DNA of 64,000 nt from Leucobacter tenebrionis. GTDB taxonomy: Bacteria; Actinomycetota; Actinomycetes; Actinomycetales; Microbacteriaceae. The notes under the pieces are model-generated. The model was not told the DNA's origin, did no database searches, and saw nothing but the letters and a program-made list of their open reading frames with translations. A program made the translations under genes and the position numbers. This document shows positions 35,581-44,157 of the stretch, one piece after another. Position 1 is the stretch's first letter, and each line of letters begins with the position of its first letter. The stretch is from assembly GCF_019884725.1 (NCBI RefSeq), contig NZ_CP082322.1, positions 2,294,001-2,358,000 of the forward strand, in the 5' to 3' direction.

Positions 35581-35674
35581 CCTTTCAGTTAATCACAGCG
35601 TAAAGCCGGTAACGGTTTGATTACTTATGAAAAGCACTTGACAAAAGTGAGTGATCACGCATCACAATAAGAGC
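35581..35674. promoter_or_regulatory. Divergent promoter/operator region of ROK regulator and sugar operon
   Basis: AT-richer than its surroundings. A consensus TTGACA at 35638-35643 with CACAAT at 35663-35668 (19-bp spacer) is a plausible plus-strand promoter. An 8-bp palindrome GTGATCAC (35651-35658) lies inside the spacer, and TTAATCAC (35589-35596) near the ROK start is a similar half-site. These could be ROK operators. Confidence 0.45.
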
Positions 35675-36784
35675 ATGTCAACGCAGACGGGCCGCGCACC
35701 GCACCCTCCGAGCATCGGGATGCTCGGGGCCGGCTTCATGGCGCGCACGCACACCATCGCGGCGGGAACCGCGGGAGCCCGACTCGAGGCCATCGCCTCG
35801 TCGACCCCCGAGCGCGCGGCGCGAGCCGCCGACGAGCTCGGGTACGCGCGGGGCCTGTCCGCCGACGAGCTGTTCGCCGAGGGGCTGCCGGTGGTGCACG
35901 TCTGCACCCCCAATCACAGCCACGTCGGCTACGCCCGCGCGGCGCTGCGATCCGGATCCCACGTCATCTGCGAGAAGCCGCTCGCGACGAACGCCGCCGA
36001 GGCCCGCGAGCTCGCCGCCGAGGCGAACGCCGCCGGGCTGGTCGGGGCGGTGCCGTTCGTCTACCGGTATCACCCGATGGTGCGCGAGGCCCGCGCCCGC
36101 ATCGCGGGCGGCGAGGCCGGCGAGGCGGGCGCCGTGCTGACCGTCTCGGGGCAGTACTTGCAGGACTGGCTGCTCGACGCCGGCGACGACAACTGGCGGG
36201 TCGCGACCGACGCGGGCGGTCCCTCGCGGGCGTTCGCCGACATCGGATCCCACCTCGTCGACCTCGTCGAGTTCGTGAGCGGCGACCGGATCGTGCGCCT
36301 CGCCGCGACGACCCGCACCGTGCACGCCGAGCGCGGCGGGCAGACCGTCGACACCGAGGACTCAGCGGCGCTCATCGTCGAGCTCGCGGGCGGCGGCATC
36401 GGATCGATGCTCGTCTCCCAGGTCGCCCCCGGCCGCAAGAACGGCCTGGTGCTCGAGATCGCGGGCACGCGCGAGAGCGTGCGTTTCGAGCAGGAGGATC
36501 CCGAGCGCCTGTGGGTGGGCCGGCGAGGGCACTCCCTGCTGCTGCGCCGCGATCCCGAGACGCTCTCGCCCGCCGCGGCCCGTCTCTCGAAGCTGCCGTC
36601 GGGGCACCCCCAGGGCTACCAGGACGCGTTCAACGCCTTCGTGGCCGACGCCTACGCGCTGGCCGCGGGGGAGCGGCGCGAGGACGTGCCCACCTTCGCT
36701 GACGGCGCGCGCGCCGCGGCGATCACGGACGCCGTGCTCGCCTCCGCGCGCGACGGGCGCTGGGTGGAGGTGAGCGAGGCGTGA
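35675..36784 (+). CDS. Gfo/Idh/MocA-family oxidoreductase
   Basis: 369 residues from the ATG at 35675 (AAGAG ribosome site). N-terminal Rossmann fold with GMLGAGFMARTH; VHVCTPNHSHV; the family Lys in CEKPLA; C-terminal alpha/beta domain with DIGSHLVDLVEF holding the conserved Asp/His pair. The family oxidises or reduces sugars, inositols and their derivatives with NAD(P). As first gene of the sugar-import operon, it likely dehydrogenates the imported carbohydrate. It overlaps the ATPase gene by 4 bp (GTGA). Confidence 0.92.
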   Translation: MSTQTGRAPHPPSIGMLGAGFMARTHTIAAGTAGARLEAIASSTPERAARAADELGYARGLSADELFAEGLPVVHVCTPNHSHVGYARAALRSGSHVICEKPLATNAAEARELAAEANAAGLVGAVPFVYRYHPMVREARARIAGGEAGEAGAVLTVSGQYLQDWLLDAGDDNWRVATDAGGPSRAFADIGSHLVDLVEFVSGDRIVRLAATTRTVHAERGGQTVDTEDSAALIVELAGGGIGSMLVSQVAPGRKNGLVLEIAGTRESVRFEQEDPERLWVGRRGHSLLLRRDPETLSPAAARLSKLPSGHPQGYQDAFNAFVADAYALAAGERREDVPTFADGARAAAITDAVLASARDGRWVEVSEA

Positions 36785-38376
36785 GCGAGTCAGGATCCAC
36801 CGGCCCCGTGCTCTCCGCCGTCGACGTGCGCAAGCAGTTCTTCGGCGTCGAGGTGCTGCACGGCGTCTCCCTCGACCTCGTGCCGGGCACCGTGCACGGT
36901 CTGGTCGGCGAGAACGGTGCGGGCAAGTCGACGCTCATGAAGATCATCGCGGGCGTGCACCGGCGCGACGGCGGCGACGTGCGGCTCGACGGCGCCTCCG
37001 TCGACTTCGGCCACCCGGTCGAGGCCGCGGCGGCGGGCGTCGCCACGGTGTTCCAGGAGTTCAACCTGCTCGCCGACCGCACGGTCGCGCAGAACGTGTT
37101 CCTCGGGCGCGAGCCCCGGCGATTCGGCATCGTCGACACCGCTGCGATGCGCCGGGCGACGCGGGATCTGCTCGCCGACCTCGGCATCGCGGGCATCTCG
37201 CCCGACGCGACCGTGGGTGGGCTCACCGTCGCCGAGCAGCAGATCGTGGAGATCGTGAAGGCGCTCTCGGTCGACGCGCGGGTGATCTCGATGGACGAGC
37301 CGACGGCCGCGCTCGCCGATCACGAGGTGTCGATCCTCTACCGCGTGATCCGCCGCCTGCGGGACCGCGGGGTCGCGATCCTGTACGTCTCGCACCGGCT
37401 GAAGGAGATCTTCGACCTGTGCGACACCATCACGGTGATGAAGGACGGCGCGCTCGTCTCCAGCGGCCCCGCCGCAGAGCTGGATCAGCCCACGCTCGTG
37501 CGGCGCATGGTCGGCCGCCCGATCAGCGCCTACTTTCCCGACCCCGAGCCCGGCACCGAACTCGGAGAGCCGCTCGTCACCGTACGGGGCGGCGGCAACT
37601 CGCAGCTCGACGGCATCGACCTCGAGCTGCGCGCCGGCGAGGTGGTCGGGGTGTCCGGGCTGCAGGGATCCGGCCGCACCGAGCTCGTCGAGGCGGTCTT
37701 CGGGGCCGCGCCGTTCTCGCGCGGCGAGCTGCGGCTCGACGGGAGGACGACGGTGATCCGCGATCCCCGCCAGGCCGTGCGCCGGGGGATCGCGCTCGTC
37801 ACCGAGGACCGCAAGCGCACGGGCCTCGCCCTGCACCAGTCGATCCTCGATAACGCGCTTCTCGCGATCCGCAGCGTCTTCCCGGGGCGCACTCGGGCGA
37901 AGCGCGCTGAGATCCCCGGCATCTTCACCGCTCTCGAGCTGGTGAGCCAGGGGCTCTCCCAGGAGGTGCAGGCCCTCTCGGGCGGCAACCAGCAGAAGGT
38001 GGTGCTCGCGAAGTGGCTCGCCACCGCGCCGCGTGTGGTGCTGCTCGACGAGCCCACGCGCGGCATCGACGTGGGCGCCAAGATCGCGGTCTACCGGCTC
38101 ATCCGCGATCTCGCGAAACGGGGCGTGGCGATCCTGTTCGTGTCGAGCGAGCTGCCGGAGGTGATCGGCATGGCCGATCGGATCCTCGTCATGCGGGACG
38201 GGCGGATCGCCGGCGAGCTGCCCTCCGGATCCTCGGAGGAGACCGTGCTGGCGCTCGCGACCGGGGCCGCCGAGGAGGCTGCGGACGCTGCGGGCGAGGC
38301 GGCCGGTGGCGGTGGCGCCGCGAGCCACGGGGCCACCGCGACCGGGGGCAGCGCCGGGGAAGGGGGAGCACGGTGA
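36781..38376 (+). CDS. Sugar ABC transporter ATP-binding protein, RbsA-like (two fused ATPase domains)
   Basis: 531 residues. The first ATPase domain has GENGAGKST, FQEFNLL, Walker B VISMDEPTAAL and YVSHRLKEI. The second has the typically altered Walker A GLQGSGRTE, the RbsA segment EDRKRTGLALHQSI, signature LSGGNQQKV and Walker B LLDEPTRGIDVGAK. The first-domain signature, GLTVAEQQIV, lacks LSGGQ as is usual in the CUT2 family. An Ala/Gly-rich C-terminal tail (about 35 residues) is low complexity. Start is GTG in the stop of the preceding gene. It powers the two permeases that follow. Confidence 0.94.
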   Translation: MSESGSTGPVLSAVDVRKQFFGVEVLHGVSLDLVPGTVHGLVGENGAGKSTLMKIIAGVHRRDGGDVRLDGASVDFGHPVEAAAAGVATVFQEFNLLADRTVAQNVFLGREPRRFGIVDTAAMRRATRDLLADLGIAGISPDATVGGLTVAEQQIVEIVKALSVDARVISMDEPTAALADHEVSILYRVIRRLRDRGVAILYVSHRLKEIFDLCDTITVMKDGALVSSGPAAELDQPTLVRRMVGRPISAYFPDPEPGTELGEPLVTVRGGGNSQLDGIDLELRAGEVVGVSGLQGSGRTELVEAVFGAAPFSRGELRLDGRTTVIRDPRQAVRRGIALVTEDRKRTGLALHQSILDNALLAIRSVFPGRTRAKRAEIPGIFTALELVSQGLSQEVQALSGGNQQKVVLAKWLATAPRVVLLDEPTRGIDVGAKIAVYRLIRDLAKRGVAILFVSSELPEVIGMADRILVMRDGRIAGELPSGSSEETVLALATGAAEEAADAAGEAAGGGGAASHGATATGGSAGEGGAR

Positions 38377-39461
38377 TCGCCGCGCTGAAGTCGCGCCTGG
38401 GGGCGCTCGACACGACCGTGATCGTCTACATCGCGCTGCTCGCGGTGCTCGCGGTGAGCGCCGTGCTGGTCGCGACCGCCGGCCGCAACCTGTTCAGCCC
38501 GGGCAGCATCCGCGACATCCTCACTGGCATGAGCGTGCTCGGCTTCGTCGCCATCGGGCAGACGCTCGTGATCCTCGGCGGATCCCTCGACCTCTCCGTG
38601 CCCTACGTGGTGAGCCTCACGAGCCTCATCGCCGCGCAGACGATGGCCGGTCGGCCCGGCATGATCGTGCCGGGGGTGCTGCTGGCGCTCGGCGTCGCGG
38701 CCCTGATCGGTCTCGCGAACGGTCTCATCGTCACCTTCCTGCGGGTGCACGGCTTCGTGACGACGCTCGGGATCGGCCTCATCCTCAAGGGATACCTCGA
38801 CACCAACTACAAGGGGACCGCGGGATCGGCGCCGTGGGAGTTCCAGCTCTTCGGCGCGACCGGTGTCGGGCCGGTGCCGGTCTCGACGATCGTGATGCTC
38901 GCGCTCGCCGGGCTCGTCGCCTTCCTGCTCGCCCGCAGCAGCTTCGGGCACCATCTCTTCGCGGTCGGCGGCAACTCCGAGGTCGCGCGCCTCTCGGGCG
39001 TGCGCACACGCAGGCCGCTCATCTGGGCGCACGTGACCTGCTCGGTGTTCGCGGGAATCGCGGGCCTGCTGCTCGCAAGCCGGCTCGGGGTCGGCAGCCC
39101 GACCGTGGGTGTGCAGGGCGGCTACGACCTGCTCTCCATCGCCGCGGTAGTGCTGGGCGGCACCCTGCTCGCCGGCGGACGCGGCTCGATCTGGGGCACG
39201 ATCGGCGGCGTCGCGATCTTCGCCGTGATCGACAACCTCATGAGCGTGCTGCAGGTCACCCCCTTCCTCAAGGACGTGGTGCGCGGCGCCGTCATCGTGA
39301 TCGCCGTGGCCGTGTACTCGCGGCGCCGGCTGGTGGCCCGCCGGGAGCGCTTCACCCGCACGGGCGCGGAGGCCGCCCCGCCGGACAGCGCTCTATCCGA
39401 AACCGCGCCTCCGGCGGCCGTCGAACGCCTGGACGCCACGACCGAGGGAGGTGCGCGATGA
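38373..39461 (+). CDS. Sugar ABC transporter permease, RbsC-like (first)
   Basis: 362 residues from GTG 38373 (GTGA overlap, GGGGGAG ribosome site). About eight to ten membrane helices. CUT2 permease landmarks are GQTLVILGGSLDLSV, NGLIVTFLRVHGFVTTLG, GGNSEVARLSGV and VVLGGTLLAGGRGS. A 40-residue polar C-terminal tail follows the last helix. It forms the channel, most likely as a heterodimer with the next gene, because the operon has one double ATPase and two distinct permeases. Confidence 0.93.
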   Translation: MIAALKSRLGALDTTVIVYIALLAVLAVSAVLVATAGRNLFSPGSIRDILTGMSVLGFVAIGQTLVILGGSLDLSVPYVVSLTSLIAAQTMAGRPGMIVPGVLLALGVAALIGLANGLIVTFLRVHGFVTTLGIGLILKGYLDTNYKGTAGSAPWEFQLFGATGVGPVPVSTIVMLALAGLVAFLLARSSFGHHLFAVGGNSEVARLSGVRTRRPLIWAHVTCSVFAGIAGLLLASRLGVGSPTVGVQGGYDLLSIAAVVLGGTLLAGGRGSIWGTIGGVAIFAVIDNLMSVLQVTPFLKDVVRGAVIVIAVAVYSRRRLVARRERFTRTGAEAAPPDSALSETAPPAAVERLDATTEGGAR

Positions 39462-40588
39462 ACGCCGCGCAGTCCGCAACGGCCTCGGGGGCCGGTGCCA
39501 CCTCGAGCCTCGCCCGCTTCGCGCGCACGCTCGTGAGCCCCCGCGGCGCCGTCTACCTGCTGCTGGTCCTGCTGCTCGTCGCGGTCGCCGTGCTCAACCC
39601 GTCGTTCGCGGAGCCCGGGCAGTTCGTGCGCTACATCCAGCGCGTCGCGCCCATCGCGATCGTCGCCATCGGGCAGTACTTCGTGATCGTGAGCGGGGAG
39701 TTCGACCTCTCGCAGGGGTCGCTCGTCACCGCCCAGGTCGTGCTCGCGGGCACCCTCATCGGGCAGGACGACGACAAGGCGCTGCCGATCCTGCTGCTGC
39801 TCGTCGTGCTCGGCACGGCGGTCGGCATCGTCAACGGCCTGGTGGCCACACTGCTCCGGGTGCCGTCGTTCATCGTCACCCTCGGAATGATGCTCGCCCT
39901 CTACGGCGGCGTCATGTGGTGGACGGGCGGGGCCGCGACCGGCAACCCGGCCGACTCGTTCCGCCAGATCGGACGCGGCGGGATCGAGGGGCTCCCCGTG
40001 ATCGGCCTGCTGCCCTGGGCCGTGGTGATCCTCGCCGCCGTGCTGGCGTTCGCGGCGTGGCTGTCGCGCCGTCCCTTCGGACGCACGCTCGTCGCCGTCG
40101 GCGACAACCCCGCAGCCGGGGTCTTCGCGGGTGCGTCGGTGTGGCGCACGAAGACCGCAGCGTTCGTGCTGTCCTCGCTGTCGGCCACAGTGGCGGGTGT
40201 GCTGCTCGTCGGTTACGCGGGCGTTCATCCGTCCGTCGGCCGGGGATACGAGTTCATCGCCATCACCGCGGTAGTGCTCGGCGGTGTCGTGCTGGGCGGG
40301 GGTCGCGGCTCGGTCTGGGGTGCGCTCGCCGGCGCCTTCGCACTCGAGACGCTCTTCACGCTGCTGAACTTCACCTCGGTGCCGTCGACCATGCGCGACG
40401 CCATCCAGGGCGCCATCATCATCGCCGCCGTCGCCTACTCGGGAGCGGCCCTCAGAGGCCGCCGCCGGAGCGCCGCCGCAGATCCAACCCGGGACACCGG
40501 GCCCGAACCGACGGGGAGCACCCCGTCACCCGATCCCGCCGGCACCGTCGCCGCGCGAGGCGAACACACGAAGGAGAATCGATCATGA
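39458..40588 (+). CDS. Sugar ABC transporter permease, RbsC-like (second)
   Basis: 376 residues from the ATG at 39458 (ATGA overlap). Landmarks: GQYFVIVSGEFDLSQGS, NGLVATLLRVPSFIVTLG, VGDNPAAGVFAG and VVLGGVVLGGGRGS. The hydrophilic C-terminus (about 45 residues, RGRRRSAAADPTR onward) is poorly conserved. It is paralogous to the first permease. The next gene starts in its stop codon. Confidence 0.93.
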   Translation: MNAAQSATASGAGATSSLARFARTLVSPRGAVYLLLVLLLVAVAVLNPSFAEPGQFVRYIQRVAPIAIVAIGQYFVIVSGEFDLSQGSLVTAQVVLAGTLIGQDDDKALPILLLLVVLGTAVGIVNGLVATLLRVPSFIVTLGMMLALYGGVMWWTGGAATGNPADSFRQIGRGGIEGLPVIGLLPWAVVILAAVLAFAAWLSRRPFGRTLVAVGDNPAAGVFAGASVWRTKTAAFVLSSLSATVAGVLLVGYAGVHPSVGRGYEFIAITAVVLGGVVLGGGRGSVWGALAGAFALETLFTLLNFTSVPSTMRDAIQGAIIIAAVAYSGAALRGRRRSAAADPTRDTGPEPTGSTPSPDPAGTVAARGEHTKENRS

Positions 40589-41796
40589 AACGATCGCTGA
40601 GCATCACGGCGAGCCTCGTCGGCGCGGCGTCGCTGATCCTGCTGGCGGGATGCACCACCGACCCATCGGTGGAGGCCCCGGAGGAGACGACCGGCGAGAC
40701 GAGCGAAGAGGCGTCGACCGAGTGGTTCGACCAGGAGCTCTTCGACAAGCAGGACGCGGAGCGCTCCGTCGTTCCCGAGGGCCCCGCCGAGCAGCCCTAC
40801 CTGCAGACCATCAACGCCGAGATGCGCGACACGACGGAGTACGCCTCCGAGGGCGCGAAGAAGCTGTGCTTCGCGAACGCGTCGATCTCGAACCCCTGGC
40901 GCCAGACCGGCTGGATCACGATGAACGAGCAGCTCAAGGAGCTGCAGGCCTCGGGTGTGGTGTCCGAGATGGAGACCCGTGACGCGAAGGACAGTGACGA
41001 CACCCAGATCGCCGACATCGACTACTTCATCGCCGAGGGCGACTGCGACGGCTTCATCATCTCCCCGAACTCCACGGCGGCGATGACCCCGGCCGTCGAG
41101 CGGGCCTGCGAGACGGGCAAGCCCGTCGTGGTCTTCGACCGCGGCGTGCAGACCGACTGCGCGGTGACCTTCATCCACCCGATCGGCGGCTTCGCCTGGG
41201 GCATCGACACCGCCGAGTTCCTCATCGACAACCTCGACGAGGGCGACAAGGTCGTCGCGCTGCGCATCCTGCCCGGCGTCGACGTGCTCGAGCAGCGCTG
41301 GGCGGCGGCCGAGAAGCTGTTCGACGAGGCCGGCATCGAGGCCGTCGACTACTTCACGGGCGCGGATCCCGCCGAGATCAAGAAGATCATCTCGGACGAG
41401 CTCGCGAAGGGCGACGTGCAGGGCATCTGGATGGACGCCGGAGACGGCGCCGTCGCGGCCATCGAGGCCTTCGAGGACGCGGGCAAGGACTACCCGGTGA
41501 TGACCGGCGAGGACGAGCTCAGCTTCCTGCGCAAGTGGAAGGAGACTGGCCTCACCGGGCTCGCCCCCGTCTACTCCAACTTCCAGTGGCGCACGCCGCT
41601 GCTCGCGATGGAGAAGATCTTCGCGGGCGAGGAGGTGCCGCAGGAGTGGGTGCTGCCGCAGAGCCCGATCACCGCTGAGGAGCTCGACGACTACCTCGAG
41701 CGCAACGAGGGCATGCCCGACGGCCACTACGCGAAGTTCGGCGGCGAGGATCTGCCGGGCTACCCGCAGGTCTGGCAGGATCGGGTTATCCCGTAG
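40585..41796 (+). CDS. Sugar ABC transporter substrate-binding lipoprotein (type 1 PBP, RbsB-like)
   Basis: 403 residues from the ATG at 40585 (AAGGAG). Signal peptide and lipobox LLAGCTTD. A Glu/Thr-rich linker (EAPEETTGETSEEASTEW) precedes the PBP1 fold: KLCFANASISNPWRQTGW, a family hallmark, then GFIISPNSTAAMTPAV, PVVVFDRGV and GIWMDAGDGAV. Aromatic (WR, FDR, W) residues fit a monosaccharide or polyol ligand. It delivers the ligand to the permease pair. The last of five transport-related genes joined by 4-bp overlaps; a hairpin (41803-41849) follows. Confidence 0.93.
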   Translation: MKRSLSITASLVGAASLILLAGCTTDPSVEAPEETTGETSEEASTEWFDQELFDKQDAERSVVPEGPAEQPYLQTINAEMRDTTEYASEGAKKLCFANASISNPWRQTGWITMNEQLKELQASGVVSEMETRDAKDSDDTQIADIDYFIAEGDCDGFIISPNSTAAMTPAVERACETGKPVVVFDRGVQTDCAVTFIHPIGGFAWGIDTAEFLIDNLDEGDKVVALRILPGVDVLEQRWAAAEKLFDEAGIEAVDYFTGADPAEIKKIISDELAKGDVQGIWMDAGDGAVAAIEAFEDAGKDYPVMTGEDELSFLRKWKETGLTGLAPVYSNFQWRTPLLAMEKIFAGEEVPQEWVLPQSPITAEELDDYLERNEGMPDGHYAKFGGEDLPGYPQVWQDRVIP

Positions 41797-41802
41797 GCCG
41801 TG

Positions 41803-41849
41803 GACGGGTGCCCGTTTCCCGAGCCTGTCGAAGGAAGCGGGCACCCGTC
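41803..41849. repeat. Hairpin with 12-bp stem, contains GAGCCTGTCGAAGG element
   Basis: GACGGGTGCCCG (41803-41814) pairs perfectly with CGGGCACCCGTC (41838-41849). The loop holds CCCGAGCCTGTCGAAGGA, resembling the inverse of the CCCTTCGACGAGCTCGGG loop at 61333-61350. It starts 6 bp after the binding-protein stop and may attenuate transcription between the transporter and the epimerase genes. Confidence 0.7.
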
Positions 41850-41874
41850 GCGCCCGGACTCGAAGGAGAGCGAC

Positions 41875-42741
41875 ATGCAGCGGCAGCTCGGAGTGAACAC
41901 ATGGGTGTGGGCCTCGCCGCTCGACGACGCGGGGCTGCTCGCGATCGCCGAGCGGGCGAGCGGGATCGGCTACGAGCTGCTCGAGCTGCCCGTCGAGTCG
42001 CCGGGTGACTGGTCGCCCGCGCTCGCCGCCGAGCGGCTCGCCGCGCTCGGCATGGGCGCGCGGGTGGTCGGCGCGATGGGGGAGGGGCGGGATCTGCTCG
42101 ACGACGCGCTGCGCGAGGCGACGCAGCGCTACCTGCGGCACTGCGTCGACGTCGCCGTCGCGGTCGGATCGCCCACCGTCGCCGGTCCCTTCACCGCCCG
42201 CACGGGCCGCGTTTGGCGCATGGACGCGGGTGAGCGTGCGGCCGCGATCCGCACCCTCCGCGAGGCGCTCCGCCCGGTCGCCGGCTACGCGGCCGAACGT
42301 GGCGTGATCCTCGCCGTCGAGCCGCTGAACCGCTACGAGACGAGCCTCATCAACACGGTCGAGCAGGCGCTCGACGCGCTCGATCCCCTGTTCGGGGCGG
42401 GCGTCGGGATCGCCCTCGACTCCTACCACCTCAACATCGAGGAGCGGTCGCCGGCCGAGGCGATCCGGGCCGCGGGATCCCGCACCGCGGTGGTGCAGGT
42501 GTGCGGCAACGACCGCGGGCCGGTCGGACCCGACCACACCGACTGGTCGGCGTTCCTCGACGCCCTCGACGACGCGGGGTACGCGGGCCCGCTCACGCTC
42601 GAGAGCTTCACCGGCGACAACGACACGATCGCCACCGCCGCGTCGATCTGGCGGCCCCTGGCCGACAGTCAGGACGAGCTGGCCCGCACCACGTTCGACT
42701 TCCTCACCGATCTGCAGCAGCGAAGGAGCAGCCGACCATGA
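41875..42741 (+). CDS. Sugar phosphate isomerase/epimerase, D-tagatose/D-psicose 3-epimerase-like TIM barrel
   Basis: 288 residues from the ATG at 41875 (AAGGAG). The metal ligands of the ketose 3-epimerase group are recognisable: Glu in LAVEPLNRYE, Asp in ALDSYHLNIEE, His in NDRGPVGPDHTDW, and Glu in LTLESF. NRYET and GNDRGPVGPDH closely match tagatose/psicose 3-epimerases. It interconverts C3 epimers of a ketose or keto-sugar, downstream of import and dehydrogenation. It overlaps the next gene by 4 bp. Confidence 0.88.
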   Translation: MQRQLGVNTWVWASPLDDAGLLAIAERASGIGYELLELPVESPGDWSPALAAERLAALGMGARVVGAMGEGRDLLDDALREATQRYLRHCVDVAVAVGSPTVAGPFTARTGRVWRMDAGERAAAIRTLREALRPVAGYAAERGVILAVEPLNRYETSLINTVEQALDALDPLFGAGVGIALDSYHLNIEERSPAEAIRAAGSRTAVVQVCGNDRGPVGPDHTDWSAFLDALDDAGYAGPLTLESFTGDNDTIATAASIWRPLADSQDELARTTFDFLTDLQQRRSSRP

Positions 42742-43754
42742 CCCACGAGGCATCGCACCCCGTCACCCTGTTCACCGGCCAGTGGGCCGACCTGCCCTTC
42801 GAGGAGGTGGCCCGGCTCGCCGCCGAGTGGGGGTACGACGGGCTCGAGATCGCGGCCTCAGGCGATCATCTCGATCTCGCGCGCGCCGACGAGGACGACG
42901 CCTACCTGCGATCGCGCCTCGATATCCTCGACCGCAACGGCCTGCGCGTGTGGGCGATCTCCAACCACCTGGCGGGGCAGGCGGTCTGCGACGACCCCAT
43001 CGACTTCCGCCATCGGGCCATCGTGCGCCCCTACGTCTGGGGTGACGGCGATCCCGAGGGGGTGCGGCGGCGCGCGGCCGAGGACATGCAGCGCGCAGCC
43101 CGAGTCGCCCGCAAACTCGGCGCCGACGTCGTCACGGGGTTCACCGGCTCGAAGATCTGGCCCTACGTCGCGATGTTCCCGCCGGTGCCGCAGTCGGTCA
43201 TCGACGACGGCTACGAGGATTTCGCGCGACGGTGGAACCCGATCCTCGACGTCTTCGACTCGGAGGGCGTGCGCTACGCCCACGAGGTGCATCCATCCGA
43301 GATCGCCTACGACTACTGGACGACCGTGCGCGCCCTCGAGGCCGTCGACCACCGGCACGCCTTCGGCCTCAACTGGGACCCGAGCCACCTCGTGTGGCAG
43401 GGCGTCGACCCGATCGGCTTCATCGTCGACTTCGCGGATCGCATCTGCCACGTCGACTGCAAGGACACCCGCCTGCGGCCGCCCACGGGGCGCTCGGGGA
43501 TCCTCGGATCCCACCTGCCCTGGGGCGACCCGCGCCGCGGCTGGGACTTCGTCTCCACGGGTCACGGCGACACCCACTGGGAGGATGCGTTCCGCGCGCT
43601 CGGATCGATCGGCTACACCGGCCCCATCTCGATCGAGTGGGAGGACGCCGGGATGGACCGCCTGCACGGCGCGGCCGAGGCGGTGGGCAGGATCCGGTCC
43701 CTGCTCTGGCGGCGACCCGAAGCCGCGTTCGACTCCGCCTTCTCGAACCAGTAA
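42738..43754 (+). CDS. Sugar phosphate isomerase/epimerase-family TIM barrel
   Basis: 338 residues from the ATG at 42738 (ATGA overlap, GAAGGAGC upstream). Ligand-like residues: Glu in YDGLEIAA, HEVHPSEIAYD, NWDPSHLVWQ, HVDCKD and SIEWEDAGM. The long form with FTGSKIWPYVAMFPPV is a recurrent group beside Gfo/Idh/MocA dehydrogenases in inositol and rare-sugar operons. It probably isomerises or dehydrates the keto-sugar product. It ends the operon. Confidence 0.85.
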   Translation: MTHEASHPVTLFTGQWADLPFEEVARLAAEWGYDGLEIAASGDHLDLARADEDDAYLRSRLDILDRNGLRVWAISNHLAGQAVCDDPIDFRHRAIVRPYVWGDGDPEGVRRRAAEDMQRAARVARKLGADVVTGFTGSKIWPYVAMFPPVPQSVIDDGYEDFARRWNPILDVFDSEGVRYAHEVHPSEIAYDYWTTVRALEAVDHRHAFGLNWDPSHLVWQGVDPIGFIVDFADRICHVDCKDTRLRPPTGRSGILGSHLPWGDPRRGWDFVSTGHGDTHWEDAFRALGSIGYTGPISIEWEDAGMDRLHGAAEAVGRIRSLLWRRPEAAFDSAFSNQ

Positions 43755-43800
43755 CCGCCCGGCCGCCGCTGCCGCTGTTCGCGGCATACTGTGCTCTGCC

Positions 43801-43888
43801 GCGCTGCCGCGCTGCCGCGCTGCCGCGCTGCCGCGCTGCCGCGCTGCCGCGCTGCCGCGCTGCCGCGCTGCCGCTCGGTCGCGCTGCC
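43801..43888. repeat. Tandem repeat of the 8-bp unit GCGCTGCC, about 10 copies
   Basis: Nine uninterrupted copies at 43801-43872, then GCTCGGTC, then another GCGCTGCC. The unit is not a multiple of three and lies in no plausible gene, so copy number could change freely by slippage. Confidence 0.9.
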
Positions 43889-43898
43889 GCAGGGCGAT

Positions 43899-43951
43899 CG
43901 GGGTCATTTTCGTGCGTGTCGCTTCGCACGACACGCACGAAAATGACCCCG
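43899..43951. repeat. Perfect 23-bp inverted repeat (GGGGTC...GTGTC family)
   Basis: Arms 43899-43921 and 43929-43951, loop 7 nt. The left arm starts CGGGGTCATTTTCGTG and ends CGTGTCG. A half-arm (ACACGGCCGAAAGCGACCCC) follows directly, as at the 25846 copy. Confidence 0.87.
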
Positions 43952-44157
43952 GATCCGCGACACGGCCGAAAGCGACCCCGATTCGCGGGCGAGGGTTCGG
44001 CCGCGCGTCGGGGCGAGGGTTCGGCCGCGCGTCGGGGCGAGGTGCGGCCGCGCGTGAGGGGCGCGGCAGGCGTCGGCGGCGCGGGATGACGCGCGCCGGG
44101 CGGAATGTCGGCGGTCGCTGCTAGCGTCGAGTCTGTACCGTTCGAAGGAGGATCCGC

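Larger units (their letters stand above)
43755..44157. other. 403-bp intergenic block built from tandem and inverted repeats
   Basis: No gene seen. Order: nine perfect copies of the 8-bp unit GCGCTGCC (43801-43872), a degenerate copy and a tenth copy (43881-43888); a 23-bp inverted repeat (43899-43951); a diverged half-arm (about 43958-43986); two copies of a 24-bp unit GGGCGAGGGTTCGGCC... (43988-44035) and a partial third to about 44056; then 100 bp of leader with a GAAGGAGG ribosome site. Confidence 0.8.

Noticed and set aside
43801-44056. CRISPR array
   Set aside because: The units are 8 and 24 bp with no spacers of constant length, and no cas genes are present.
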